Part shown: one piece after another, positions 1-10,009 of the stretch
How positions within the stretch are numbered: the stretch's first letter is position 1
How the letters are laid out: every line of letters begins with the position of its first letter
From: Ligula intestinalis
Lineage: Eukaryota > Platyhelminthes > Cestoda > Diphyllobothriidea > Diphyllobothriidae
Direction of reading: 5' to 3'
Assembly: GCA_036362985.1 (NCBI GenBank)
Contig: JAYGXS010000007.1
Span: forward strand, 17,504,123-17,568,122
DNA: 64,000 bases
The notes under the pieces: model-generated
The model's input: only the letters and a program-made list of their open reading frames with translations
Told to the model about the DNA's origin: nothing
Database searches by the model: none
Position numbers and translations under genes: made by a program

Positions 1-108
1 TCAACTTATATAAGAAAAAGCCATGCTCAATGGTTGTAGCAGTGGTAATAATAGCAGTGGTGCAGAAGGCAACTTATACAAAGCAGAAATTAGAGGAAAG
101 TCTGGCTT
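1..108. repeat. short R-like remnant at the left edge
   Basis: AT-rich non-coding sequence. The stretch with repeated CAGTGGTAATAATAG motifs resembles part of module R seen near 30.7 and 37.5 kb. It is too short and diverged to assign firmly, and no gene is visible. Confidence 0.3.
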
Positions 109-170
109 ACCTGGGGGCATTTACCTGGGGTTCTCGACGAACTTGAATGCGCAACCCTGTAGTGAGGCAA

Positions 171-845
171 CTAGTAAGTGGGACTGGGGCTAAAAGTGGG
201 AGTGTGTAAAGTGCTGGGTTTGTGTAAAGTGCTGGGTGTGTCGACATCACGGTCAGTGACACTATCGTGAATGCGCATGTGACCTAGTAGACCCAGGCGA
301 TGAGCGAATGTTTGAGGGCAGTGTGGGCAGTGAAAGCGTCGGTCTCGTCTGTGTGTTGGTGCTCCAGGCACTAATTCACTAGTCTCTGTGCGATGGATTC
401 GCAAGTGATCGACTAGGCCGATACGTGAGGTGAATGTGCGATTGTAGTGAGGACATATCAGGCCCTCAGAGCTGGTGGAGGGTTCAGGTGTGGTGAAGAG
501 AGTTGTGGCGGGCGATGACGTGTCGGATGGGGTGGAGTCGGTGGATGAGGGCAACGAGGCATCTGTGGCATCGGGTGTTGTCGTCGAGGTGGAGGGCAGA
601 TAAAGGTCTCTTGGAGAGTTTGGTGCAGTGGTCGTGGGTGCCGTCAAAGGAGAGTTGCACGGCTTCCGGAGATGACCGACCAAGCCAATGCGTGCACGGA
701 AGGTGCGTTGACAGTGTGGACACGTTGGGAGGGCTTGGGCAGTGGCAGTGTGCGTCCGTGGATTGTGAGACTTGCATGCCGTCCGTTTTGCCTTGGCGGC
801 GGTGATCCGACTGGCTTCGTAGATTGCGGCGCCCATTTTGACCAT
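171..845 (-). pseudogene. A1 C-terminal C2H2 zinc-finger region
   Basis: This is the C-terminal end of the LINE A polyprotein on the minus strand, 224 codons open. Finger 1 is CPHCQRTFRARIGLVGHL with a terminal Cys in place of the last His. A Ser/Thr/Pro-rich linker follows. Finger 2 has CPHYNRTF, so its second Cys is Tyr. Finger 3 is CPHCPQTFAHRLGLLGHMRIH and looks complete (C2H2). The region would be nucleic-acid binding, presumably for RNA or target DNA. The upstream part (AAIYEASRITAAKAKRTA) is the basic tail that follows the thumb domain. It is part of a dead element and not a host transcription factor. Confidence 0.8.
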
Positions 846-860
846 TATGTGCCACGCGGA

Positions 861-2500
861 TCAGACCAGTGCGAGCTTCTCCCAATTAATCGTGTTGATA
901 TGGAGACGCTTCAGAGGATTCTTCAGAGTGTCCTTGTAGCGTCTCTTTTGTCCTCCTTTGCGACTAGTACCAACAGCAACATCTCCATAGAACAGTCGCT
1001 TGGGTAGTCGTTCATCGTCCGTACCACGTGACCGCTCCAGAACAGTTGTATCTGCCTGAGCATGGCCTGGATGCTGAGCACTCCCATTCTTTTCAGGATT
1101 TCCGTGTCCGGAATCCTCTCTTGCTAATTCGCCTTCAATATGCGGCGTAGGCAGCTGAGATGAAAGTGGTTCAGTTTCCGCGTTTGGCCTGCGAAGACAG
1201 TCCAGGTCTCTGCTCCGTACATGAGTGTTGACAGCACAGCAGCCTTGTACATCTTTAATTTCGTTGACAATTGAAGACCATGACGATTCCATACGGAAGC
1301 TTGGAGCCGACCAAAGGCTTGGCTGGCTTTGGAGATTCTGCGCGCAAACTCGTCGTCGATTCTAGTGTTGCGTGAGAGCGTGCTGCCAAGCTAGGTGAAG
1401 TCGTTCACGTTCTGCAAATCGGCGCCGTTTACGTTGATGCGTGCGGGGTTGAAGTCAGCACCTGGCGGCGGTCGGTGCATAACCACCGTCTTGTCCGTAT
1501 GGATGGAGGCCAAAGTTGGCGCAGCCCGCTGCGAACAGGTTCTTGCTCCTTTGCATGTCTGCTTCTGTTGTGGTGTTGAGGGCGCAGTCGTCCGCAAACA
1601 GCAGGTCATGGACTGTGGTTGTGGAGACACGCGTGGGGGCCTGCATCCGACGAATTTTGAGGAAATTTCCATCTGTTCTGTAGTTGATGGGGATTCTGAG
1701 ACGCTCATCATTGTAGGCGTCCATCAGCATGGCAGATAACGTGCGACTGAAGAGAGTGGGCGCGAGGACACAGCCCTGCTTCACTCCATTGGTCACTGCG
1801 AAGGCATCAGACAGCATTCCGTAGTCCGTGACGCGCGCCATCATCCCGTAATGGAGTTGTCGGACCATGTGGGTGAAGTGCTCCAGACAACCAAACTTCT
1901 GCATAACCTTCCAAAGTCTGGGCCGGTTCACCGTGTCGAAGGCTTTTGTCAGACCTATGAAAGTAATGTAAAGGTGAGTCCGCATCTCATGTTAATTCTC
2001 CTGCAACTAACGTGTGGCAAATACCATGTCAGTGGTGACGTCGAAAACTACACTGGCTTTCAGGCAGAAGCCCTTATTTATGTGGTTTTTCAGACGATTG
2101 AGGAGAATGCGAGCAAAGATTTTACCGGCAATATTCAAGAGTGAGATGCCGCGATGGTTGTCACAGACTTGATGGTTCCCCTTTCGCTTGTAAAGGTGGA
2201 CAATTGTGGCGTTCTTGAAATCCTGGGGAACTGGTCCCTGTCGCCACAGCTCTTAGAACAGGGTGGTGAGGTGGGTTATGAGTTGGTGTCTACCGTATTT
2301 TTTGATCTCCGCTGGGATGCTGTCGGATCCGGGTGCCTTCCCGCTGGACAGTTTTTGCACAGCCTTGATGGTTTCCTCAGGGGTGGGTGGGAGGTCGAGG
2401 TCAGCATTGGTTGCCACTTGCGGCAGCCAGTTAATGGCAGCATCAGGGGTGGTGGAGGGCCGATTGAGTGCACTTTGGAAGTGCTCGGCCCAGCGGCTCA
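861..2500 (-). pseudogene. A1 reverse transcriptase and thumb region, frame-broken
   Basis: The minus strand encodes RT motifs in several frames. Motif A reads DTVNRPRLWKV after TKAF near 1940. The block GVKQGCVLAPTLF lies near 1770. Motif C reads LLFADDCAL at about 1580-1607, with both catalytic Asp present. Downstream, 861-1292 holds a thumb/C-terminal segment containing ERLPKRLFYGDVAVGT and KRRYKDTLK. Frames switch near 2480, 1990 and 1450, so no full-length enzyme can be made. Compared with A2, parts of fingers and palm are shifted rather than missing. Confidence 0.8.
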
Positions 2501-2504
2501 GAAG

Positions 2505-3850
2505 TTAAGTCTTCTTAGTGAGGAGGGTAGTACCGTCCGCGCTGAGAAGCGGGGCTGTGCCCCTCACTACGGGGCAGTAGACTGCTTTGAGTGCAGCGAA
2601 GAAGTTCTTCCATTCATTGCGATCCGCGTAGCCTTGGATTTCCTCACCCTTACGAGCCATCCAAGCGTCCTGCATTTCCCGCAGCCGCTGCTGTACAAGA
2701 CGGTGACTTTGGTAGTAGGCTGCTTTCGTGGCGTCGGTAGGGCGAACGACATATTCGTTGCGGAGGTGATTCTTCTCAGAAATGAGCGTACTGATGGCTG
2801 CATCGTTTTCTTCGAACCAGTCTTGGTGTGGGCGGGGTGCAGGCCCAAGGATTCGTTTGACAGTGGATTGAACAGCGTCCCGTAGTTGACACCATCGAGT
2901 CTCCACGGGGGTGTTCTCTTCTGCGGTTGGGAGGTTATCGAGATGGTGGGTCAACTCGTTGCTGAAACGCAAACGGTTGGCAGGCAAGTTTAACAGATTA
3001 GTCTTCAACTTACCTGTGGGTCGCTACCTTGAGGTCTCCTGTGTGGTTGGAGACGGATCCGCATCTTGGAGATGATGAGACGATGATCGGTATCACCTTC
3101 GGCCACCGGCATTGCCTTTGTCACCAACACGACCTGCTGGTCTCGTCGCCGCACGAGGACATGATCCAGAAGATGCCACTGACGAGACCTGGGGTGCATC
3201 CAGGTCGCCTTGTGCTGCAGCGGTTGGCTGAAGTAGGTGTTGGTCAGTATGAGACGGTGCACCGCGAAGGTGCGAAGGAAGAGTAGGCCATTGTAGTTGA
3301 GTCCTCGGAGGCCGTGGGGTCCGAGCACTCCTCCCCAGGCGGCGTGGTCTGTGCCGACGCGGGCATTGAAGTCACCAAGGACTATCAACTTGTCTGCCTT
3401 CGGCACAGAGGCAAGGAGGGCGTGCAGAGCCTCGTAGAACTTGTTCTTTGTCTCATCAGAACTGGTCATCGGAGGAGCCTAGACAATAACGATGGTGGCG
3501 AATTTTCCGCCCCAGAGAGGCAGGCGGAGACTCATCAGGCGTTCGTTGATACCCTGCGGCGTACAGGGTAGTCGTCCCACGATGTCCTTCCGGATGGCAA
3601 AGGCGACGCCGGCCTCGCGTCGCTCTGCCGTCGGACGGCCCACATAGAAGAAGGTGTAGCCGGCACCCACCTCTTCTATGGAACCTTCACCGGAGAAGCG
3701 GGTTTCACTGAGTGCGGCGATGTCCACCTTGAAGCGCGCCAGATCCCGGGTGGTGAGCGCTGTTCTCCGTTCCGTTCGGATGCTCCTCGTGTTATCTAAA
3801 ATGGAACGAACATTCCAAGAGCCGAAGATGATATGACTTACCTGAACTCC
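2505..3850 (-). pseudogene. A1 APE-type endonuclease and linker, frame-broken
   Basis: The minus strand encodes an APE-like LINE endonuclease. FGSWNVRSILDNTRSIRTE lies near 3790-3840, ALSETRFSGEG near 3690-3720, [11 protein letters not shown] near 3350-3390 and [11 protein letters not shown] near 3060-3100. These match the N, E, D-N and D-H catalytic blocks of the fold. A linker follows with [15 protein letters not shown] and EIQGYADRNEWKNFFAALKAVY. A frame break lies near 3475 and another near 3005. In the family this domain nicks target DNA for target-primed reverse transcription. Confidence 0.8.
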
Positions 3851-4160
3851 CTTAGCTGTCCTGTGGGCTCTGGGAGCTGTCTGGCGGGAAGGAAACGGGT
3901 AAGTGGGGGGTGGAGAAGAGAGAGGTTTTGATTTGCGTTTGTAGGCAGCCACGGTCAACTGGCAGCTATCGCGAATTAGCGTGTCTGGAACCACCTTTTC
4001 TAGGGCCATCAAACCTCTCGCGAGGGGCGGCAGCTCTGCTCCTAAGAAGGATTGACGGGCACCCACAACTGCTGCCGAACTGCACCATGGGCCACGATAG
4101 ATTTGGTTTCGAACGACCACTTGGTTGTGAGCCGCCTACGAGAGGACTTTTAGGGGGGGG

Positions 4161-4634
4161 GTGAGAGTATTTGGGAAGTAAGGAGTGGTAGCAGCAGTAA
4201 TTATCCTAGTAGCACTGTGTCTTATGTCATGTTGATACGCATTCTTGTGCTATGGCATCTGGCTCTTGACATAATTACTGCTACAAGTAGTGTTGTCACT
4301 GCTGTTACTAGGGAGGCAATCTCTACTAAGACTTTATGTAGGAGAAATAGTAAAATAAACTAGAGAGGGAATCAAGCATGTATGCGCGTAGAAGGACAAA
4401 TGATACAATGTTAATACTAGAGAGTATCGAAGAGGTTAAAGGTAATGGCATTTAAGGAACGCTACGGGAGTAGAGGAGTGCTTAAGCTTGGTGGAACTAC
4501 AGACAGCGATAGTGATAATAGTGGTACGAACAGGCAGAAGTAGCAAGTATAGCAGGAATGTAACAAACAGTAAAGAAAAACAACAAGTAAAACACAGACA
4601 ATGATATGGTATACAGTAAATAACTACCTTCCAG
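4161..4634 (-). repeat. module R, copy 1 (upstream of A1)
   Basis: Non-coding repeat with no convincing coding sequence. It starts at the A1 5' junction with a TTTGGGAAGTA motif and shares CAGTAATTATCCT and CTACGGCATCTG-like blocks with copies at 25391-26035 (inverted), 30205-30905, 34218-34920 and 37025-37770. It always sits immediately 5' of an A element or A-derived sequence. In this copy it is interrupted by repeat T at about 4635. Confidence 0.7.
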
Positions 4635-5990
4635 CAGTCGTATCTGCCTCGCGGACGTGCATTCTCACCAGATGTCTTACAAATCAGCCCGGATGAAAGC
4701 TTGGGACGCGTGTAAGCTCATTTCTTGTTAATTCTGTTATTATAGCCTAGTTCTCCTAACAGCAACACTAAAATTGCTGTATTAGCCACAGATAAGTCCA
4801 ATCTACCTTACCTTAAACGCTAATTGGCTGTTATTTAATTACCTAGTTTTTACACCAATGTACCCCTTAATTCATGTAGTCGAGTCTCTTAGTTTAGACT
4901 TGCTTGGCTTTCAAAATGCAGTCGAGTCCTCAAAGCTTAGTCCAAGCTTTCTAGCCTATTGCAGTCTCAGCAACACTGCTGTCCTCTATTACCGGTACTT
5001 GTAGCCCACCTATTAAGAAAGATGATGGTCTGAGCTCCGACAAATGGTAGCGTCAGAGCTGGCACAAGTTCTAATACATTTATTACTGACATGTGGAGAT
5101 ATGAGCCCAAAGTTAACTTTAATCATTACTCTACAGACGCTTTATTATTGTCCAAATGCTAATCAGTATTACATCGCACAGAGTGGGAGTGCATACTGGG
5201 TGCGACTCCTTAAAAAGCACACACAGGCAGTACTTATAGCATACTAAGTACTGGCCTTAGTAAGCACGATTACTTGAATTAGCACTATTAGCATAGGCAT
5301 GTAGCTATATCGGCACCTTCTCAGTGCCTAAAGCTCCATGGATAGAGATGAGAGCGCGGAAACCATGACAAACGCAGCCTTGCTGATGACCTCAAGTATG
5401 TTCCTACCCGAAATAGCTAAACCCAGATTCACACTCCCTGTTGAGACCAAGGGGATATGAGCCCTAGCGTTGGCTAAATTAGCGTCACATCTGATAAATG
5501 GTGGCGTCAGTGCCAGCACCAGTACTACTTAACTTCCGGTCGTGATTAAGGGGATATGAGCCCAGTGCTTACCTTAATCAGCGTCTCTTCTGACTTGCAC
5601 AACAGTCAGTACCAGTACTAACAAGTAATATCACACAGCTACCCCTAGTATGTAGTATAAAAAGAAAGCAGCACCAGTCCTGGTTTACCAAAGTCTGGCC
5701 AGACGCCTACTATAGGTGAGTGAGGATGGATAGCACAGTAGCACCCGCGTAACGTCTACTGTGACTTAAGACTAAATTAGGCGGTTGTTTTGGCTTGCAT
5801 TTTATACAGCGTCCACGCCGGATCTCGTCTAGTCTTCGAGACTCATGGGAGAAGGTGAAGAATGCGGAGCCGCTAAATGCGTCCTCTATCACTTTAAACT
5901 AAGCCCTGAGGCCATCACCTCCTGTACCAACCTGTTGATGTACTTGGTTGATATAATCGAAACCGATGATCAGACACACACACTAAGGGG
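4635..5990. repeat. repeat T, copy 1
   Basis: Non-coding unit repeated in direct orientation at 13188-14268. From 5167 onward the two copies differ at only about a dozen positions over roughly 800 bases by eye. Copy 1 carries about 270 extra bases (about 4895-5166). Internal short repeats include GGGGATATGAGCCC twice. Small open frames here are not conserved and look fortuitous. In both copies T appears to be inserted in module R, because R flanks it on the A1 side here and on the opposite side at 14.3 kb. Confidence 0.8.
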
Positions 5991-6726
5991 GACGAGTATT
6001 TCGACTGCCTACTGCAAGTTATTGCTGATAGTCTTACCTAACAACCTGAAGTTAACGGTCGCCCGGGTGTCTCGCAAATCAGTCTAGATGAAATTTCGGA
6101 TGCACAAAAGCTGATTTTCAGATCTACGATGAGCGGTGTGTGCTAGCAGCCAGTATACTCGCGCTGGAAGGGGACGAAGACAGGAATCGTGATGAGGGGT
6201 TGTGATCTCATGCTTATTGCACGAATTCTGTGAGCAAATAACTTGCCTACTCAGACAAACAGTATACTAAAGTGGCTTGGCACCTACGATCGAACAAAAG
6301 AGTCTAGGCGTCAAACCGGACACAAGCTCACCTGCAAAATGGAAAGCCATTGGCCGCTCACGAACCAATCATATCGGTCGGTCGATCGGAAACATCCACA
6401 ACCGGATATCCCCCCACGCGTGATAGCTGCATTAAATGGCAAATCTGCACACATCTGATGATACGCGCACCCCCGCACGGGATGACGGACGTACTCGCCA
6501 AAACCACTGACAGAAAAATACCTGAGGGTCTTACACAGTCTTCTCGGACAGAAAGGGGGCCGATGGTAAGCTCATATTTCCACCTGATATGCTTATTGCA
6601 AATTTTGAATGCTTGTTCTCTTCACCCAGGTATTGATACAGTATCGGTAAAATTTCGCACATAGATAAACTAAGTAATATAGTAAGATGTGTCCTATTGA
6701 ACAAAAGATAGGCACATTTAGCTCTT
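5991..6726. other. unassigned spacer
   Basis: No recognisable coding, RNA or transposon signature was found in this stretch. The short open frames are not similar to any family I know. Confidence 0.4.
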
Positions 6727-6749
6727 GGGAAGAAGAAGAAGAAGAAGAT

Positions 6750-6784
<35 letters not shown>

Positions 6785-6787
6785 CTC

Positions 6788-7142
6788 GATCGCTGGGACA
6801 ATATGTTTATTCGCCTGACCTTTCGATATCCGTCGCGGATTCGTCATCAGAGACATGAGTAGCAGAAGCATGCACAGACGTTTGCAGTATTTATAGGACA
6901 CAGTCATTACTGCAAGCATACAGCGACAATTAACGTTAATTGCCTTCTTGTGCGTGGACTGCTTGATGGACGGCACGTGGGCTCTGACCTGTTAAACTTT
7001 CGTCACGGGCGGTGAGCTCGGGCATGATATTTGCTCGGCCGTCTGGCTCCCCGGTGTTGGCGTACGATGAGGCGGTGGCCTGCCCGTTCCTCAAGTGACG
7101 GCTTGCTTCGACCAAATTGAATCTCAGTATTGAATATGGATT
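6788..7142 (-). repeat. inverted repeat, left arm
   Basis: It pairs with 7456-7820. It contains the GIY-YIG C-terminal coding sequence, the element 3' non-coding region and hammerhead-like motif (a). Arms of about 355-365 bases with a 313-base spacer could form a large cruciform or hairpin transcript. Confidence 0.85.
6811..6857 (-). ncRNA. hammerhead-ribozyme-like motif (a), Penelope type
   Basis: On the minus strand the core CTGATGA is followed by a stem-II segment whose AATCC and GGAT pair around a short loop. GAAA and then GGTC follow. Stem I can form from the bases just before CTGATGA and just after GTC (U-A, C-G, U-G, G-C). Compared with motif (b), the base after GAAA is G rather than C, which spoils the self-complementary ACGU of stem III. 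Stem II has mismatches next to the core. Activity is unproven. Confidence 0.55.
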
Positions 7143-7492
7143 GGGCAAATCGTTGCACTTGTTGATGGATTGGGGGCCCGTGAACCATGACCCAAGTAGT
7201 TCTCGGCTCACCCGATTGTCACCTCTTGCGAGAATTTCGGCCTCATCAAATTTGAAGGTGTGGCCGGGTCTCGTCGATTGAGCCGCAACTTGAGAATTGG
7301 CATCATTTCGCCGCACTGCTGCCGCGTGTTTGGCAATTCGCGTCCTGAGAAGTCTGCCAGTTTCTCCGACTCGTTGCTTTGACTGCAACTGCACCAGATC
7401 CTGTAGACGACCACAGATGTTTCTTGCCGTGGGAATGGGTCTTTTGGCTTCAAATCCAGTCCATATTCAATCCTGAGATTCAATTTGGTCAA
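6940..7492 (-). pseudogene. Penelope-like GIY-YIG endonuclease domain, partial
   Basis: The minus strand encodes VVYRIWCSCSQSN in one frame, then VGETGRLLRTRIAKHAAAV, then VAAQSTRPGHTFKFDEAEIL and RRVSRELLGSW-like sequence in another, so a frameshift lies near 7380-7400. This is the typical GIY-YIG-like domain found downstream of the RT in Penelope-like elements: a degenerate GIY motif with a V-GET block, R-R-I-HE helix and H--GH. It nicks DNA for integration in the family. No RT precedes it, so the copy is 5' truncated. Confidence 0.75.
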
Positions 7493-7820
7493 AGCAAGCC
7501 GTCACTTGAGGAACGGGCAGGCCATCGCCTCATCGTACGCCAACACCCGGGAGCCAGACGGCCGAGCAAATATCATGCCCGAGCTCACCGCCCGTGACGA
7601 AAGTTTAACAGGTCAGAGCCCGCGTGCCGTCCACCAAGCAGTCCACGCACAAGAAGGCAATTAACGTTAATTGTCGCTGTATGCTTGCAGTAATGACTGT
7701 GTCCTATAAATACTGCAAACGTCTGTACATACTTAACGTTTCTGCTACTCATGTCTCTGATGACGAATCCGCGACGGATATCGAAACGTCAGGCGAATAA
7801 ACACATTGTCCCAGCGGTCG
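7456..7820 (+). repeat. inverted repeat, right arm
   Basis: Reverse complement of 6788-7142. It holds the GIY-YIG C-terminal coding region in plus orientation, then the 3' non-coding region with hammerhead-like motif (b) and AATAAACAC. Confidence 0.85.
7750..7797 (+). ncRNA. hammerhead-ribozyme-like motif (b), Penelope type
   Basis: CTGATGA lies at 7757-7763, GAAA at 7783-7786 and the putative cleavage triplet GTC at 7788-7790. Stem I pairs GTCT-type bases before the core with AGGC-type bases after the cleavage site. The distal part of stem II pairs AATCC with GGAT. Stem III is only the self-complementary ACGU, which would need a dimer, as reported for Penelope-type minimal type I hammerheads. 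The C.C and A.A positions near the core in stem II are a weakness. Confidence 0.6.
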
Positions 7821-7837
7821 AGTCTTCTTCTTCTTCT

Positions 7838-7890
7838 CAATTGCTTCCTGGGACACGGATGTTCGCTTGTACTGGCACATCTAGCTCTCT
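7838..7890 (+). repeat. short sequence shared with 53528-53580
   Basis: Directly after the (CTT)n tail, about 45 bases match the reverse complement of 53528-53575 with about 5 differences. At 53.5 kb the same sequence also sits beside a (CTT)n Penelope tail, inside LINE C2. It is either part of the Penelope terminus or a shared target. Confidence 0.6.
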
Positions 7891-9173
7891 CGAGGTCAAA
7901 CACATTCCAACTAGACATCTGCACTGCTTATTGCTTACAAATCTGTCCCTTACACAGTGATCGGATAGTGCAATGATAGTTGATTATGGAGCAGATTGCT
8001 TTCCTAGTAGACGGAGATGTCCCCCAACCTCTAGTTAGAGTAAGATGCAACAATCATTCAAAAAGGTAGCCTGAGAACGGCAAGTAGCATCATATGACAT
8101 AAATGCATGTCAGAACCCGCGATAATACTAAATAACGTCTCGTTAACCGCAGACTGATGGATAGAGTTGAGTAGGCAAAAACCATTGAAAGCCCAAATGG
8201 TTGAGCATCACCACTATTGTTAATACTACCAGCATAACTGCTACTACCCTATTCCTGTTACACAGACCTAGATGGATCTACTCTACTTACATGATACTGT
8301 ATCTTCCTACTGTTGTCCTCTAAGGTAGAAATTGTAGTGTACTCTCACCGTGCTGTATCCACCATTCCTTATGTCAGTCAAATAGAAACAACACTGCCGC
8401 TACCAGTACCTAGCGGTATAAGGACCTAGCAGGAAAAAGCAGGAGTCGTAGCAGAAACAAACCATTTGAAGCCAGTTCAAAAAACAAAAAATCTCACCTC
8501 AGCTGATATTCTCATATTCCCCAACTAATATAGTGAATTGGAAAACATAGGATGCATGTCATACTTCTGAACTATCAATACTGAAACAGGAATTGACTAA
8601 GCCAGGCGGTGAGACCGAGGCCAAACCTTTATATGGCCTATTTTACTAATGCAGTAGGCCCACTACGTACTATAACCACACAGACGCACGAAAATCAAGC
8701 TAAATCCTTATTGAGTAAAAAATGGGCTCCCATTTAGTGCGCTTCCCAAATGAACTTGCATAAAAATTTACTCTGTTGCCATACATAGGTACGACAACTA
8801 TTATTAGCCGCCCAAGCATTCACATACTGAATCCAACAGCAGTTCCTAGTTCTCCTAGCCAAAAATCCAGTTGACATTAATCTCAGCGCTGACTCAAATC
8901 AGCATCTACTCTGACTATACACTCGAAAGGTATAGTGCAGTACTAATACCGCTCTTAGCAGTCAGATACTATTACTGTATACGAAATGCCATCTTGGCAT
9001 GAATGGCTAATTTCTGAACGTGCCGTGGCCCAAGTTGAACAAGATTGGGGGGATAAGCGCCTCCCCTCACTGCGCCACAGCCCGTAGTCTACTGCCGTCG
9101 TTCCGCGAGTGCAGGAAGCCAAAGTTGCATAGCCTACCCCCAAGCGGGATAAATGCGGTCAAACGACAACCCA
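7891..9173. other. unassigned spacer
   Basis: No conserved coding region, RNA or repeat was recognised over about 1.3 kb. Composition is ordinary and short ORFs are not credible. Confidence 0.4.
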
Positions 9174-9193
9174 ACCCCCCCCCCCCCCCCCCC
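9174..9193 (+). repeat. poly-C run
   Basis: An uninterrupted run of about 20 cytosines in the region upstream of LINE B1. A G-rich run also occurs near 9513-9521. Assembly length here is likely unreliable. Confidence 0.9.
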
Positions 9194-9570
9194 GCTGCGC
9201 CGAGATCCACAGGGAACAGGTATAAAAGAATAATCAGGCCACTACAAGCTTCCCTTCGCCTTTGCAGGTTGAAACTTTACTTCCAGCTCTCACTTACGGT
9301 TCCGGCATCACACGATCAACATGGAATCCTATCGACAACTTTTTTTCTGTCTCAATAGTTCACCCTATCCTTAGGATGTACCGATTGGGTGCGTAGTGTG
9401 GTTAAGATTTATGGGCCACCCGGATGTGATGCTTCCCCAAATGGCGGAATAACTGGTATCACTGAGGGCACGGGAGTCAAGTGGGCCAGCCGTGTCACAC
9501 AGCTCACTTGACGGGGGGGGGGACATGACATCACATGACATAAGGGTTATTCGAAGAGCTCCTTAAAAAG

Positions 9571-9906
9571 TTGTTGCAACTATCTGAGGAAATCTTTTAT
9601 CAAAAGATATTTCGTCTAGGAATTCGCCCAAACTCAACTCAGCAGACTAGACCACGACCACTTAAGACCGTCCTAACCAGCGACACAGAAGCAAAACTTC
9701 TACTGTCCAGGCGTTTTCGATTGAAGTACTCTAGAAATAATGTGTTTTTTCAGCCGGATTACTCTCCTGCCGATAGGCTGAAACGTTGCATACTAGTTCT
9801 AGAATTGAGGGAACGCAGAATCAAAGGCGAACCGAATCTCGTGATCTTCAAGGACCAGATAGTCGAAAGACATTCTGCCCCTCATGGACCAATCCGATTC
9901 GCATGA
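9571..9906 (+). pseudogene. B1 RRM-like N-terminal (ORF1-like) fragment
   Basis: The 111 codons include RPRPLKTVLTSDTEAKLLLS and VFFQPDYSPADRLKR, the C-terminal part of the ORF1-like domain that precedes APE in this family (compare RPRPLKIVMRN in B3). It resembles nucleic-acid chaperone/RRM regions of LINE ORF1 proteins. The coiled-coil and basic part seen in B3 is missing upstream, so B1 is 5' truncated. The APE follows after a frame break. Confidence 0.65.
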
Positions 9907-10009
9907 TCACGCAGCTACTCCAGTAGCCTGCGTTGGGGCTACAAATGGACCACGCAAGAATTCAAAATTGAAATTTATGTATAATAATGCGTAAAGCTTA
10001 CTTTCAAAA

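Larger units (their letters stand above)
109..4160 (-). mobile_element. LINE A copy 1 (A1): RTE/BovB-like APE-RT retrotransposon with C-terminal zinc fingers, degenerate
   Basis: Read on the minus strand, this copy runs 5' UTR (about 4160-3850), APE endonuclease, linker, reverse transcriptase, thumb/C-terminal region, C2H2 fingers and the start of the 3' UTR (109-170). The protein order matches the LINE family often annotated as craniofacial development protein 2-like endonuclease-RT, which I place as RTE/BovB-like with moderate confidence. The reading frame is broken several times, so it is a fossil. Its 5' end abuts module R at about 4160 after a G-rich run, exactly as in A5. The RT FADD box is intact here, unlike A2 and A3. 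Confidence 0.85.
6727..7830. mobile_element. palindromic Penelope-like element terminus with outward microsatellite tails
   Basis: Two copies of a Penelope-like element 3' end face away from each other. The left arm 6788-7142 is the reverse complement of the right arm 7456-7820, with roughly 95% identity by eye. The spacer holds the remaining GIY-YIG coding sequence. Each outer end carries a hammerhead-like motif, then AATAAAC, a CCCAGCG block and a triplet tail: (GAA)n at 6727-6785 on the left and (CTT)n at 7824-7837 on the right. Only the 3' part of the element remains, and the RT domain is absent. Confidence 0.75.

Noticed and set aside
6570..6976. Poly-Ser protein on the minus strand
   Set aside because: The Ser run is the translated (TTC)n Penelope tail, and the frame spans two unrelated sequences.
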